From: Przewalskia tangutica
Lineage: Eukaryota > Streptophyta > Magnoliopsida > Solanales > Solanaceae
Length of the DNA: 64,000 bases
Assembly (NCBI GenBank): GCA_029844215.1
Contig: CM056723.1
Coordinates: 1,138,980-1,202,979, forward strand
Direction: 5' to 3'
Under the pieces are notes generated by a model, which was given only the letters and a program-made list of their open reading frames with translations, was not told the DNA's origin and searched no databases. Numbering within the stretch: the first letter of the stretch is position 1; every line of letters starts with the position of its first letter. Both the position numbers and the translations under genes were made by a program. Of the stretch, positions 1 through 11,800 are shown one piece after another.

Positions 1-640
1 CAAATTGTTCTTTTTAACCATCATGTATTTGGTACTCACAGAATCCATTAATTTTAATACGCACTACTTAATGTTTATTTAAGGGGAAACGTTTCCTATT
101 AAGAATATTTTCGCAAGGCTCGAACTCGAGATGTATGATTAAGGCAGGTCGTTCCTGGGTAATTGATGGCCCTGCGCGAAACTCATAAATGCGATCTTTT
201 AAAAAAAACATATATTATATTATTTTTAATATATATAAAATAAAATCAAATAACTTCATCTCATAAATTATAATTGAATTCATAATTAGTCATAACTGAA
301 GTTCTTCTTTAATTTCTACTCAAGCAAATTATAAAGCCGTACTTGTCTTTAGATTGTCAAAATGTGACCTCAAATTCTTCTATTAACAACCTGTTGATAG
401 GAAAAGATAAAAATCAATCTCATAGTGAGAACATATAAAGGACAAATAAAAGTTAGAAATTAAGATGTGTCTCTCAAAGCTTGATTTTCAATAGATCTTC
501 AATAACAAATTGAAACTATTACAATACTTTTACTAGGAGAACACAAAAAAGGAAAATAGCTAGTACTTTACCACTTATTGAACATTGATCTTCTTGCATT
601 CTTAACAGCAAAATAATCGATTAGACTTTCATGATCGATT
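1..640. other. AT-rich intergenic stretch
   Basis: No coding potential, RNA gene or repeat that I recognise is visible here. The 5' LTR and most of the gag expected upstream of the following copia element are not found, so that element is 5'-truncated or its start has decayed beyond recognition. Confidence 0.5.
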
Positions 641-663
641 TCATCTAACAATTCATGCTCTAC

Positions 664-801
664 GGAAATCAAAGCAGCCCAACATTATTCATCCTCTGGT
701 AAGCATAATAATGAAAATAATAAACTGGGGAATAACTATAATAACAATGGGAAGGGTGGTAACAACCGTGGAAACAACCGCAGAAGAGTAGTGGCGTAAC
801 T
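664..801 (+). pseudogene. copia gag C-terminal fragment (Asn/Gly/Arg-rich)
   Basis: The readable frame encodes a low-complexity tract rich in asparagine, glycine and arginine (for example KGGNNRGNNRRR), ending at a stop near 799-801. Such tracts are common at the nucleocapsid end of copia Gag. A second frame downstream (about 850-960) reads as a Gln/Pro/Tyr-rich linker, so a frameshift separates the two. No zinc knuckle is visible. Confidence 0.6.
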
Positions 802-882
802 CCGCCAAGCGGAACAATCGAAGACCAACAAGAGCGCACCCGACGGTGCAATTTCAACAACAGTGGCAGCCATATCCACCAT

Positions 883-3800
883 ATGGGCAGTGGGGGCCTG
901 CTGTGCTTCCACCTTGTCCTTATCCCACGACCCAATGACAGCCATGTCCAGCCAGGCAACCCAACATTCGAAGCGGCAATGCATACTCTAACGCTCACTC
1001 CACCAGATGGTATCTGGTATATGGACAATGATGCAACATCCCATATGACCTCGGATCAAGGTACACTCTCCTCCTATTTTAATTCGAGCAATAGTAATCA
1101 TCACATTGTTGTTGGTAATGGGCATCTAATTCCTATTCATGGTCACATACACAATACCTTTACCCCTCCGCATCTCCCATTAAACTTAAACAATATTTTG
1201 TATGCACCCAAGCTCATTAAAAATCTTATTTTTGTTCGAAAGTTTACCATTGATAACTTGGTTTCAATTGAGTTTGACCAATTTGGTTTTTATGTGAAGG
1301 ATTTACGGATGGGGACCAAACTAATGAGACGTGACAGCACGGGGGACCTCTATCCACTCTCCACAAAAAACCGGGCCACTTCTTCCAATTCTGTTTTACT
1401 GTTTTGTCTTTTGATCTATGGCATAGCCGTTTAGGACATCCGGGAGCTAATGTCTTACGCTCTCTTCGTACCAAGAATTTCATTGAATGTAATAAAGCCA
1501 AACAATCATTTTGTTCGTCTTGTCCTTTGGGGAAACACATTAAGTTACCTTTTTATTATTCAAATTCGTTCACTACTTTTCCGTTTGACATAGAACAGAG
1601 TGATCTTTGAACATCGCCGGTATCTAGCTCAAATGGGCATCGTTATTATGTGCTATTTCTTGACGATTTCAGTAAATTTATGTGGACTATTTCTATCTCA
1701 AAGAAGTCTCAAGTTTACTCTTTTTCACCACATTCCATACTCTTGTCAAAACACAATTTGAAAGGAACATTAAAAATTTACAATGTGACAATGGAAAAGA
1801 ATATGATAATGGTCCTGGTCCTTTACAAGTGTTTGATCAAAATAATGGAATGTAATTCCGTCTATCTTGCCCTCATATATCCCCTCAAAATGAAAAAGTT
1901 GAACGTTATATTTGCTCTATAAATAATATTATTCGGACTTTACTTGCACATGTCTCGATGTCACCCTCCCTTTGGCATCACGCCCTTGCAAGGGCCACAT
2001 ACCTTCTCAACATTCTTCCAACCAAAGTGTTAGGATTCTCCTCCCCTACTCAAATCCTCAACCAAAAAGATTCTACTTATTCTCATCTTAGAGTCTTTGG
2101 CTGTCTATGTTTTCCTTTATTCTCCTCTACTATCATTCACAGATTGCAAGAAAGGTCCACTCCTTGTGTCTTTCTTGGCTACCACCCGATCATAGAGGAT
2201 ATAAGTGTTATGATTTGTCAAGCCGAAAAATTGTTGTTGCCCGTCATGTGATATTTGATGAACACACATTTCCATCTTCCAAAATATATACTCCAGAACC
2301 TCATCAAAAGTATGAATTTTTGGACAACGGACTTGATCCTTACTTACTGCATCAAATGTACCAACACAGTGCGTCAGACCTTACAAATCATCCTAACCAA
2401 ACTCCTCATGTGCTGACCCACTCTGCCAAGCCCACCTCTCCAAGCCCAACTTAGCACCCCTATTTCTCGCCAGACCCGTCCCTTATCCCTAGGCCCAACT
2501 TCTTCACCTACGTCCCACACAACATCACCTCAGCAGTCCACACACCAATCCCTTACCAGCAGGCCTCGTTCAATGAACCCCATGATCCAAAGTATGACAA
2601 CAAGGGCCCAACAAGGCATAATCAAACCAAAATACTCCTCCAATTCAAACACTGAGACCATCCTATCCATCTCTCCATTGCCCAAAAATTCTGTAAGTGC
2701 TCTCCCTGACTCAAATTGGAAAAATGCCACGATGAATGAATATAATACTCTAATTAAAAATAAGACATGGGAGTTAGTACCACATCATGCCGATGTTAAT
2801 ATTATTCGATCTATGTGAATTTTTCATCATAAAACGCGATCTGATGGTTCTTTTGAGAGGCATAAAGCCCGACTTGTAGATGATGACAGGTCTCAGCAGA
2901 AAGGGGTTGATTATGAGAAAACTTTTAGTCCGGTGGTCAAACCGACGTCTATTCGTGTTGTCCTAAGCATTGCATTGTCTCATTCTTGGCCCATACACCA
3001 TCTTGATGTCAAGAATGCATTTCTCCCTAGAAATCTCAATGAAACAGTGTATATGCATCAACCGATGGAATTTAAGGACCCAAATTTCCTAATTATGTTT
3101 GCTTATTGAAGAAGTCACTTTATGGCCTCAAACAAGCTCCTCGGGCTTGATACCAGTGATTTTCAGATTATGTTGCCACCATTGGTTTCTCACACATAAA
3201 ATATGATCACTCTTTGTTTATCTACCGCAAGGGTCCTGATATTATATATATACTACTTTACTTTGACGACATCATTCTTACGGCTTCTTCTGACACTCTC
3301 CGTAAGTCTATTATGGCATTTTGGGTGCCGAGTTTGCAATGAAGGATCTTGGTCCTCTAAGTTATTTCTTGGGTATTGCTGTTACTCGTGATGCCAATGA
3401 CTTATTTTTGACTCAGAAACAGTATGTCGAATAAATTCTTGATAGAGCAGGCATGTCCACCTGTAGCCCGTCTCCCACGCCAGTTGATACAAAACCGAAG
3501 CTTAGTGCTTCGAAGGGAGAACTATATGAGGATCCGACTAAGTATCGTCAGCTTGCTGTAGCATTACAATAACTTACTTTTACTAGGCCGAATATCTCTT
3601 ATGTCGTACAATATGTGTGCCTTCAGATGCATGGCCCTTGTACCGAGCACATGGCTGCTCTCAAGCGTATTTTGCGCTACATCCAGGGCTCCATTGATGT
3701 TGGTCTGCATCTCTATAAGTCTAATGTCAGTAGTATAATCTCATATACAGATGCAAATTGGGGTGGATGTCCAGACACTAGGCGTTCCACCTCTGGTTAT

Positions 3801-4233
3801 TGTGTTTTTCTCGGTGACAACTTGATTTCATGGTCTTTCAAATGTCAACCCACTCTCTTGCGTTCTAGTCCCGAAGTCGAGTACAGAGGTGTTGCTAATG
3901 TTGTCTCTGAATCTTGCTGGATTAGGAATCTTCTTCTAGAACTTCATTGCCCAATCCGAAAAGCGACCCTGGTTTATTGTGACAATGTGAGTGCGATTTA
4001 GTTATCAGGTAACCTCATACAACATCAACGCCCCAAACACATTGAAATGAATATTCACTTCGTCCGTGAAAAAGTTGATCGCGGAGAAGTTCGTGTACTT
4101 CATGTCCCGTCCCGATAGATATATTTATTAAAGGGCTTATGCGCGTACTTTTTAATAATTTTTGAGACAGTCTAAGCGTTTGGCAACCTCCCGCTTCGAC
4201 TGCGGGGGTGTGATAAATATTGTGTTTAACCAT
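883..4233 (+). pseudogene. copia pol remnant (protease, integrase, RT, RNase H)
   Basis: The protease region at 1018-1050 has D-N-D-A-T-S-H where copia proteases usually have D-[TS]-G-A-T-S-H, so the active-site loop is damaged. A GAG-pre-integrase block (LWHSRLGHPG, CSSCPLGKH) lies at 1404-1560. Integrase pieces follow at 1587-2260 and a linker at about 2300-2700. RT pieces at 2740-3400 include Y-F-D-D at 3259-3270 in place of the usual Y-V-D-D. RNase H lies at 3615-4130. At least five in-frame stops or frameshifts separate these pieces, so no functional polyprotein can be made. Domain identities are firm; exact piece borders are approximate. Confidence 0.88.
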
Positions 4234-4445
4234 ATATTATGTACAACTAGCATATCTCCTAAGTTAAGTAATTGTGTATTTGATTAGCTTAGTATCACAC
4301 TAACAACAATAGGTTAGTAGCTAGCATATCTAAGTTAAGTAATTGTATATTTGATTAGCCTAGTATCAAACTAACAAGATAAGGTTAGCATCGTATATAT
4401 TGACTTCATGTACATTGACATTAATCAAGGAATTGAATTCCAACA
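4208..4445 (+). repeat. 3' LTR of the first copia element, with an internal tandem duplication
   Basis: It begins with TG directly after a G-rich polypurine-like tract following the RNase H region, and ends near CA at about 4445. Inside it a block of about 70 bp is present twice in tandem (about 4247-4316 and 4317-4388), both containing 'aagttaagtaattgt'. The right border is approximate because no 5' LTR is available for comparison. Confidence 0.6.
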
Positions 4446-5144
4446 AACTCATCAAAATATACAATTGGATACACCATATTAAAAATGAAAACGTGAATAC
4501 GAAACATTAACTAATTCTCTAGATTATCAAATATTAAGTAGTCTTCTGGTATTTAGTTTTGGTTTATTTGGATTGAAAGGTAGTTTAATCTAGATTCTGT
4601 TCCAAGTATTAAGTAGTTACCCAGTAGTGGAGGGGGAAAGTGCACAAATAACCGTTTTAGGACCTCTATTAAAATAATAGCCAAAATTTATATAGTTTTT
4701 AAAATTTAGCAGTCCAGAATTAAGTTCAAACTTGCAGGGCTGAAGTTGAAAATCACGAATCTAAAATTTCAAACTTCAGTCCTTTAGGTCTGGCAGTTCG
4801 AAATCTGAAAAAATAATACTTTCTCCATCCCAATACATATGCACAATGTTTGACTAGCACAAAATTATAGGGAAAAATATATTGTTGAACATATTACTCT
4901 AAAACATATCATAGACATTTTGTGTGGCTACCTATAAATCACCTATCGAAGAGTAAATAAGAAGTTCACAACTAAATTACTTTTAAAAGGAAGTATATAT
5001 GTCATTTTCTTCTGTATAGACTAAAGAAAACTATATCATATAAATTGGAATGAACTTCGTTTTGTTTTACTTTATAGAGCTATATTTTATTAAGTAATTT
5101 TAAATAGAAGAATAATTTTTTTAATATGTATAAAAAAATTGCAT
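4446..5144. other. Intergenic, with a short hairpin
   Basis: No gene is seen. An imperfect inverted repeat with 18-bp arms lies at 4736-4753 and 4766-4783 (12-bp loop). A Stowaway-like start (ctccatccca, about 4826) appears, but no matching right end was found. Confidence 0.4.
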
Positions 5145-5340
5145 TCAGGGTGTGACCTAGTAGTCAAGAAAGTGATTGAGAATCATGAGGTATCAGATTC
5201 AAAATCTAGTGACGTCAAGCTATGGTGGACTGAGTAACCAAATACTTATACTAATCTGAGATTATAGAACTCAATAAAATTAGTCATGTGTATGTAAGCT
5301 GATTCGAACACTATGCTTATACAAAGAAAAATTATGCATG
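5145..5340 (+). repeat. tRNA-derived SINE (Solanaceae type)
   Basis: A box A-like 'gtgacctagtagtc' is followed by a degenerate box B-like 'caggattcaaaatct'-type stretch (observed as cagattcaaaatct). This is the layout of tRNA-derived SINEs. The copy in RPS24 intron 2 (45430-45600) shares the 'ttgagaatc-tgaggt-tcag' core. Ends are approximate and no target duplication was established. Confidence 0.55.
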
Positions 5341-5369
5341 AGAAATAAACCATACCAATTTCCGTGGCA

Positions 5370-5450
5370 CAGACGATGCAGAGGTTTGCAGCTGATTGGC
5401 GACAATCACTCCGACGTCGCGGGTTCGAACCCGTGTGGTGACAATACTTT
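5370..5450 (+). repeat. tRNA-like / SINE fragment with perfect box B
   Basis: The stretch 'gcgggttcgaacccgt' forms a T-arm-like hairpin matching the pol III box B consensus GGTTCGANNCC, with a weak box A-like 'gcagctgattggcga' about 35 bp upstream. I could not fold an acceptor stem, so this is more likely a SINE or tRNA relic than a tRNA gene. It lies about 400 bp upstream of the CPS start codon. Confidence 0.4.
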
Positions 5451-5712
5451 GCTGAAATATTGCAAGGGTTATTGTTGGGTTCGTGTCCCGTTGGTCCTCT
5501 TTCTTGCAGGGCTGACACTCACACATATTTTTCGATTTACATCTCACCTGGCTAAGAGACCTCTAATACAGGTGAAGAGTTTCGCCTACGGGACTTTCCC
5601 CTCGTCACCGTACCAAGAGAAGAAAAGGACTCGTGGATTGGGTTTGATCCCATGCACCTATTTGCGGCATCTCTCGGGATGTCGTTTCTGTCTTCTTTCT
5701 TTTCCTCCATTT

Positions 5713-5722
5713 CTTTATAAAG
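5713..5722 (+). promoter_or_regulatory. Candidate TATA box of CPS
   Basis: The sequence 'tttataaag' lies about 120 bp upstream of the CPS start codon. It is followed by a pyrimidine-rich leader and 'tcattcacataac', a plausible initiation area, giving a 5' UTR of about 90 nt. Position and sequence fit a plant core promoter, but no transcript evidence is available here. Confidence 0.4.
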
Positions 5723-5839
5723 CATACTAATTCCTCTATCCCTTCTTCATTCACATAACAAACAAATATCATCACTACTACTTTTTCTTTTTAGCTTTTT
5801 AATTAATTTTCTCAAAAAGCTAGGGAGAGAAAAAAAAAC

Positions 5840-8800
5840 ATGTCGATCTCCGCTTCTTGTCTTAGATTTTGCCTGACTGCTCATAATCATCACTGTGAAT
5901 CATCTTCTCCAGCAAATCAACCTCGTAAATTCCTTAAATGTAAACTCTGAATTTCTACTCTGCTTTTCTTCCACCTTCTCCTTCTTATAAAATTTTGTTT
6001 AGTATTAATTAAGTTGTCTCAAAAAGGTACTTTCCAACCACTTTTCCACTAGGATAAGTCGTTTTCAAGTTTAGTAGAATTATAAAGATAAGAAAATGAG
6101 ACGTAGAACCCATCCCACAAGTGATGTGGGACTCCAACAGGGAAAAACTCCCTTCCACCCCTCTAGCTATGTTAATTCCCCCTTAATTCATTTTTATGTT
6201 TTCTCTACCAAAATCCAGGATTGATTTTGTAGCAATCAACTTTTCTATCTCTCTTTCTTTTTTTTTCTTCCCTTTTTGATGACCATAGCAGTTTTTTTAC
6301 TATGTGTTTCATTTTTCTTACCATCTTGAATGATGGTTATTAAGTGATATTAGCCTACTGACTCTTTAATGCGTAGTACTCGAGATCATGACCTAATCTT
6401 CTGTTATTTTGAGGGGTACATCTTCATGTCTATTTTTCTTTTGAGTAAAAAGCAAAATTTACACCAGGATGTACTAGCAGTAGTAGTAATTACATATAAT
6501 ATATTGGGAGAGTATTAAAGGATGAGTCAACCTTTTCTTTTACAGTTAACAAATATGCTGGAGAACATGTTGATTTCATTTCAAATTTGCAATGTAATGC
6601 GGTTTCTAGACCTCGTACAAAAGGTGATATTTTCATGCTCAGAAAGATTTAAATTATATACACTATCAGTGTATTAAATTTATGAATTGAAGAGTGTTCT
6701 GTACAAATAATATGCAGAATACAAAGAGGTACTGCACGATGGTACTCTGCCAGTTATCAAGTGGGACGACATCGTCGAGGAAGTGGATATGGAAACACAA
6801 ACACTTGAGGTTGTTGTTAAGCCACACACAAAAAAAAAAAAAAACTTTTGCTTCTTCTTGATTTTTGTGATTGACTTTTATTATAAATATTTGTATGTAA
6901 AAGGTGTACCAGTCATCACATAAGATAAAGGAACATATCGGTGCTGTTCGGTCAATGCTGAAATCTATGGAGGATGGAGAAATAAGCACATCGGCTTATG
7001 ACACAGCATGGGTGGCTCTAGTGAAAGACATGAATGGAAGTGAAAATCCTCAATTCCCTTCAAGTCTTGAATGGATTGCCAACAATCAATTGCCTGATGG
7101 TTCATGGGGAGACAGCTCCATTTTTATGGTGTATGACCGTGTCATCAATACATTGTCCTGTGTTATTGCCTTGAAATCATGGAATTTACATCCTGACAAG
7201 ACTCTACTCGGTAAGATAAAAGTGATTTTTGAATATTGTGATATTAAATTAAATATTTAATTTTGGGAAGGAACTAGAGAGAGAACTAGTAGTTGAGTAG
7301 TTTTGGTCAACATCATGTATTTGTTCTAAAAAAATTATTTAATTTGTATAAATTATTTTTTCAAAACTTAATAACATGACTTATTTATAATTTCGAACCC
7401 AGAATTTGCCTCCGCGTTGAATCTTATTGTCTTAAATTAGACATGTATATTGTTCAAATTAGAGAGTTATCAAATATTGAAAGAAGTATTCTTATTTAAA
7501 TATATTAAAAAAATTAAGACACGTATTTGAAACAAAGGAAGTGCGAAATTCTATGACGGTACTATGTGTATTTAACTACACCTGAAAAATATATAGAAAT
7601 GGTAAGGTTCGTGTTGAACCATCGATCATATGATATGCTACATCCGGCGCTAATTGTATACAAGTTAAATCCATTAGATAACAATGCAAAGAAAAGAACT
7701 GACCAGGTAAAAATGCTGCTTGCTTAATTATTTGTGTCAATATTTGTATATTCATTCCATTTCCATCGTATATATAATTAATAGTAGTGTTTCGATGTAA
7801 TCATGATCCATTAACAGACGAGGCCTAACAATTTACGTATATTTTTGGGTTTTGGGACAGGAATGTCGTTTATCAGAGAGAATTTGTGGAGGATTGGTGA
7901 TGAAAATGCAGAGCACATGCCCATCGGTTTTGAAGTGGCATTTCCTTCACTCATTGAGATTGCTAAAAAATTATGCATAGATATTCCTTATGATTCTCCC
8001 TTCTTGCAAGACATTTACGCCAGAAGACAACTAAAGCTCACAAGGTAATTCACTCATTGTATTGCATATTGTGTGTGTGTTTTTTTTTTTTTTTGAAGGC
8101 GAACCCGCACATTCTTCTTTCGAATACAAGACAAGATCGACGCAATAGCAGTCAGCCGCCTGCACCACACTGCAAGTTCGTGCGAGCGCCCCCAAGTGGC
8201 GCAGGCCAGACGTTACTGCAGGGTTTCGAACTGTGACTGCCTTCTCCACACCACCCATCGAAGATACCTTCGCCTTCAAGCACTAACCTGCAGGGCTTCG
8301 GATCATATTGTGTTTTATTTTATACGATTTTTTATATATTTTAAAAAGAATGATAAATTTTAATAATTAGAATTTTTTAACTTATAACATATTTTTATGG
8401 CCACAAAAATGTATTTATATGTTTAAAATGATTTGCGGAAGAAATTAATTAATGGATGACATATCTTTTTACAAATTGAATGGAAGAAAATGATCCTATA
8501 ATTACAATTTGACCTACTTTCACGATTGAGGGGCCACCCGTCCCCGTACTCTTAGGAACGAATCTTGTATATGTATGTGTGTACCTTAAAAATGATTATA
8601 TGTAATTAATTTGGCACAACTAGTAGCCTTTAGGGGCACTTGTTGAGTAGCTAGCTCAAATTTTATTATCTAGAGTAATTCTAACCTTTTGTATATTGGA
8701 TTTGATTGTATGCAACACATTTTGGATACAAAAGTTGAAGGACCTTTACTTTCCATGTATGTGACTAATGATAACGTGTGCGTGCCATATAAAATAGGAT

Positions 8801-11800
8801 ACCAAAGGACATACTGCACAAAGTGCCCACAACTTTACTCCACAGTTTGGAAGGAATGCCAGACTTGGACTGGCAAAAGCTACTTCAATTTCAGTGCCCT
8901 GATGGCTCTTTTCTCTTTTCTCCATCTTCCACTGCCTTTGCACTTATGCAGACTCAAGATCATAATTGCCTCAATTATCTCAAAAATATTGTTCATAAAT
9001 TCAACGGTGGAGGTACAAGTTTTTTATATTACTAATGTAATTTAATTAATAATCGAATATTTACTAAGTCATTTCATTTTTACTTATTATTCAGTTCCAA
9101 ATGTCTATCCTGTGGACTTATTTGAACATATTTGGATCGTTGATCGGTTACAAAGACTTGGGATTTCTCGGTATTTTAAGCCAGAAATAAAGGAGTGCAT
9201 CCATTACGTCAACAGGTAGTATTATTATGTAAACAAGTTGAGGAGTTTATAGACTCATGTGATATTTTATTGTTTCTACTACTAATTAGCAGTCCGAGCC
9301 ACCATGTAACCGGGGGTCTGGACTCCCCCTCAAATTTAAATTTTTCTAGTATACTAACTAATAATATTCATGATATTACAATAGAGTCTTCAATTCTTTA
9401 CACTTCTTCTTTTAAAGTGTGGACAACTGGACCAAAATAGATTCCCCTAGATCAAAATAGGCTCTCTCTAGCCCGGTCTCCCCCTTAAATATAAATAGGC
9501 TCCCCTAGCCCGGAATCCTGGTTTCGCCCTGCTAATTAGTATACTCCTACTACTAACTTATTATTTTATGTTTTTAGTTTCTACAACTACTATTTTTTAA
9601 ATTCTGACAGTGGAATATTATATGTTTTTGTTTTTTTAGACATTGGACAAATGAAGGAATCTGTTGGGCTAGAAATTCCCCAGTTCAAGACATTGATGAC
9701 ACGGCCATGGCTTTTAGACTTTTGCGATTGCATGGCTACGTGGTTTCTTCTGGTTAGTCTTTATTATAAAAGTTTAAATATAGAAAATAATATATTCCCT
9801 ACCTATAATTAAAATATTTTCATATATGGTGTAAATATGATTATGGTAAGATTAGGATTCCTCTTTTGTATAGGCTTAGGATTCCTATCAGTATGGATGA
9901 ATATCAGACTTATATATACCTTGATATTAATGAAAGACTCCCCAAGGGAGATTAATATTATCTCACATGGTATCAAGAGTCAAACACCCAAAACCCTAGA
10001 ACTCTTTCTTCCTACCGCCGCCGAGAACCCCCCCCCCCTCGAAACTCGCCGCGGCCCCTCCTACAAATTCTAGGTTTTCTTCATTCCTCCTTCTAAATGG
10101 CTATCCCCGAATCTTCCACACTTTCGAATCTTCTACCTCCACAAATCCCACCATCACGTTGTCATCCTCTTTTCATCCAAATTTAATCACATAAAACATC
10201 AAGAACTCTATTCCCATTCTTCGATCAAGAAAATGCATGATTCTCCTGGTTGAATCGCTTCGTAATCACGCATGTCTCTATAACGTGCTTGATCACATCG
10301 ATGACACCATCCCGCCGCCCGAGGCGATGAGTCTACTTGGCGTCGTCTGCACGCCGCCAAACAAATGAATTTATGGTAGTATTTCTCGTGACCTTCTTCT
10401 TACTATCATGAAATCCGGCGCCACATTCTCGAAAGTTATGGAATCGTTTGGAGGAAATTTTTCAGGACAATAAGCACACCCGTGCTGTGTATTTAGATGA
10501 GCAATTTAACAATACACGTCTTGAAATTTTTTCCAATGTGATCGAGCATCGCAAACGCTAAAGATATCGACGATCAACTTGCTTGCCGACGAGCTCACAT
10601 CGACACCAACCGTGTTACAATTGATTGTTGGCCTTCCTAAAGGTGAATATGATACTTTGGCCATCATGATACAACAGACAGATTTGTTACCCAGCTTTAA
10701 CAAAACTCGCTCGCAGTTGTTGCTCGAAGAGACTCGACGTGCTAAGCAGGATGAGCACAGTCAGAAGGCATTAGCGGTCGAAAAGCACCCTCAAGATACA
10801 ACGCCGCCAGAAAACTATCAACCGCAGCAGGGACGCGGTGGAAAGGGTGGCAGGGGCCGCGGCAGGGGAAGTCGTGGTCGTGGCAAGAGTCGCGGCCAAC
10901 GTAACCAGAAGAATGTGGATCGCAGAACAACCGGGCCGCGCCTCGCCACTCGACACGGCCGCGACGCCCCAAGATGCAGTCGCGCGCTTCGCCAGAGCCG
11001 TGGCACCGAGTCCATTCCAGCATCAGAAATTTCTACAATCCGTATTCTTACCTCGGCTTTGTCCCCGCTCCACCAAAGAAGAAGAGTCCATCGCCTTCCA
11101 TGCAACAGCCTGACAATACTTGGTACATGAACTCAGGCGCCACATCTCACGTCACCCAATATGCAGGTACTATCCCTAAACTATTTAGTTTGAAGCATCC
11201 TCAATATGTTACAGTTGGTAGTGGACAACACATTCCAGTTAAAGAGTATGGTACCTCATACACACAACCTCCTCATCCACCCTTCTCCCTAAAAAACACC
11301 ATATATGCCCCACACATGATTAAGAACCTCATATCTGTCCGCCAATTTACTCGTAATAATTCTGTCTCCGTGGATTTTGACCCTTTTGATTTTACCGTGA
11401 AGGATCTTCATACGGGGACACCTCTTACGAGATGCAATAGCACGGGGGATCTCTATCCATTCACTTCCAGATCCGCTGCCAGATCTTGCTGTCCTGGCAC
11501 TCTAGCGGTTGTTTCTTCTTCAACTTGGCATAATAGGCTTGGTCATCCAGGAGTCCCAGTTTTTAATTTTCTTAAAGGCAACAATTTCATTGCTTGTAAT
11601 AGAAAACTTGCCCAAAATTTTGTTTCTTGCTCTTTAGGCAATCATATTCGTCTTCTGTTTAAATCATCTACTAGTGTTACACTTGCTCCTTTTGATATTA
11701 TACATGTCGATTTATGGATATCTCCTATCTCTAGTTCTCTCGGTCATAAATACTATCTTGTGTTGCTTGATGATTTTTCATGCTATGTTTGGTTATATCC

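Larger units (their letters stand above)
640..4445 (+). mobile_element. Decayed Ty1-copia retrotransposon, 3' LTR only
   Basis: The order of pieces is gag C-terminus, protease, GAG-pre-integrase, integrase, reverse transcriptase, RNase H and 3' LTR, which is the copia order (integrase before RT). All lie on the plus strand. The element is broken by many stops and frameshifts and has no 5' LTR or primer-binding site in view. It lies upstream of the CPS gene in the same orientation. It is a different family from the CPS-intron copy because the LTR sequences do not match. Confidence 0.9.

Noticed and set aside
5370..5450. Possible tRNA gene with T-arm 'gcgggttcgaacccgt'
   Set aside because: No complementary 7-bp acceptor stem or convincing anticodon arm could be drawn around it; kept only as a SINE/tRNA relic.
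5338..5730. 130-codon plus-strand ORF upstream of CPS
   Set aside because: It spans a SINE-like box B hairpin and the CPS core promoter, shows no domain, and its text looks like non-coding DNA.
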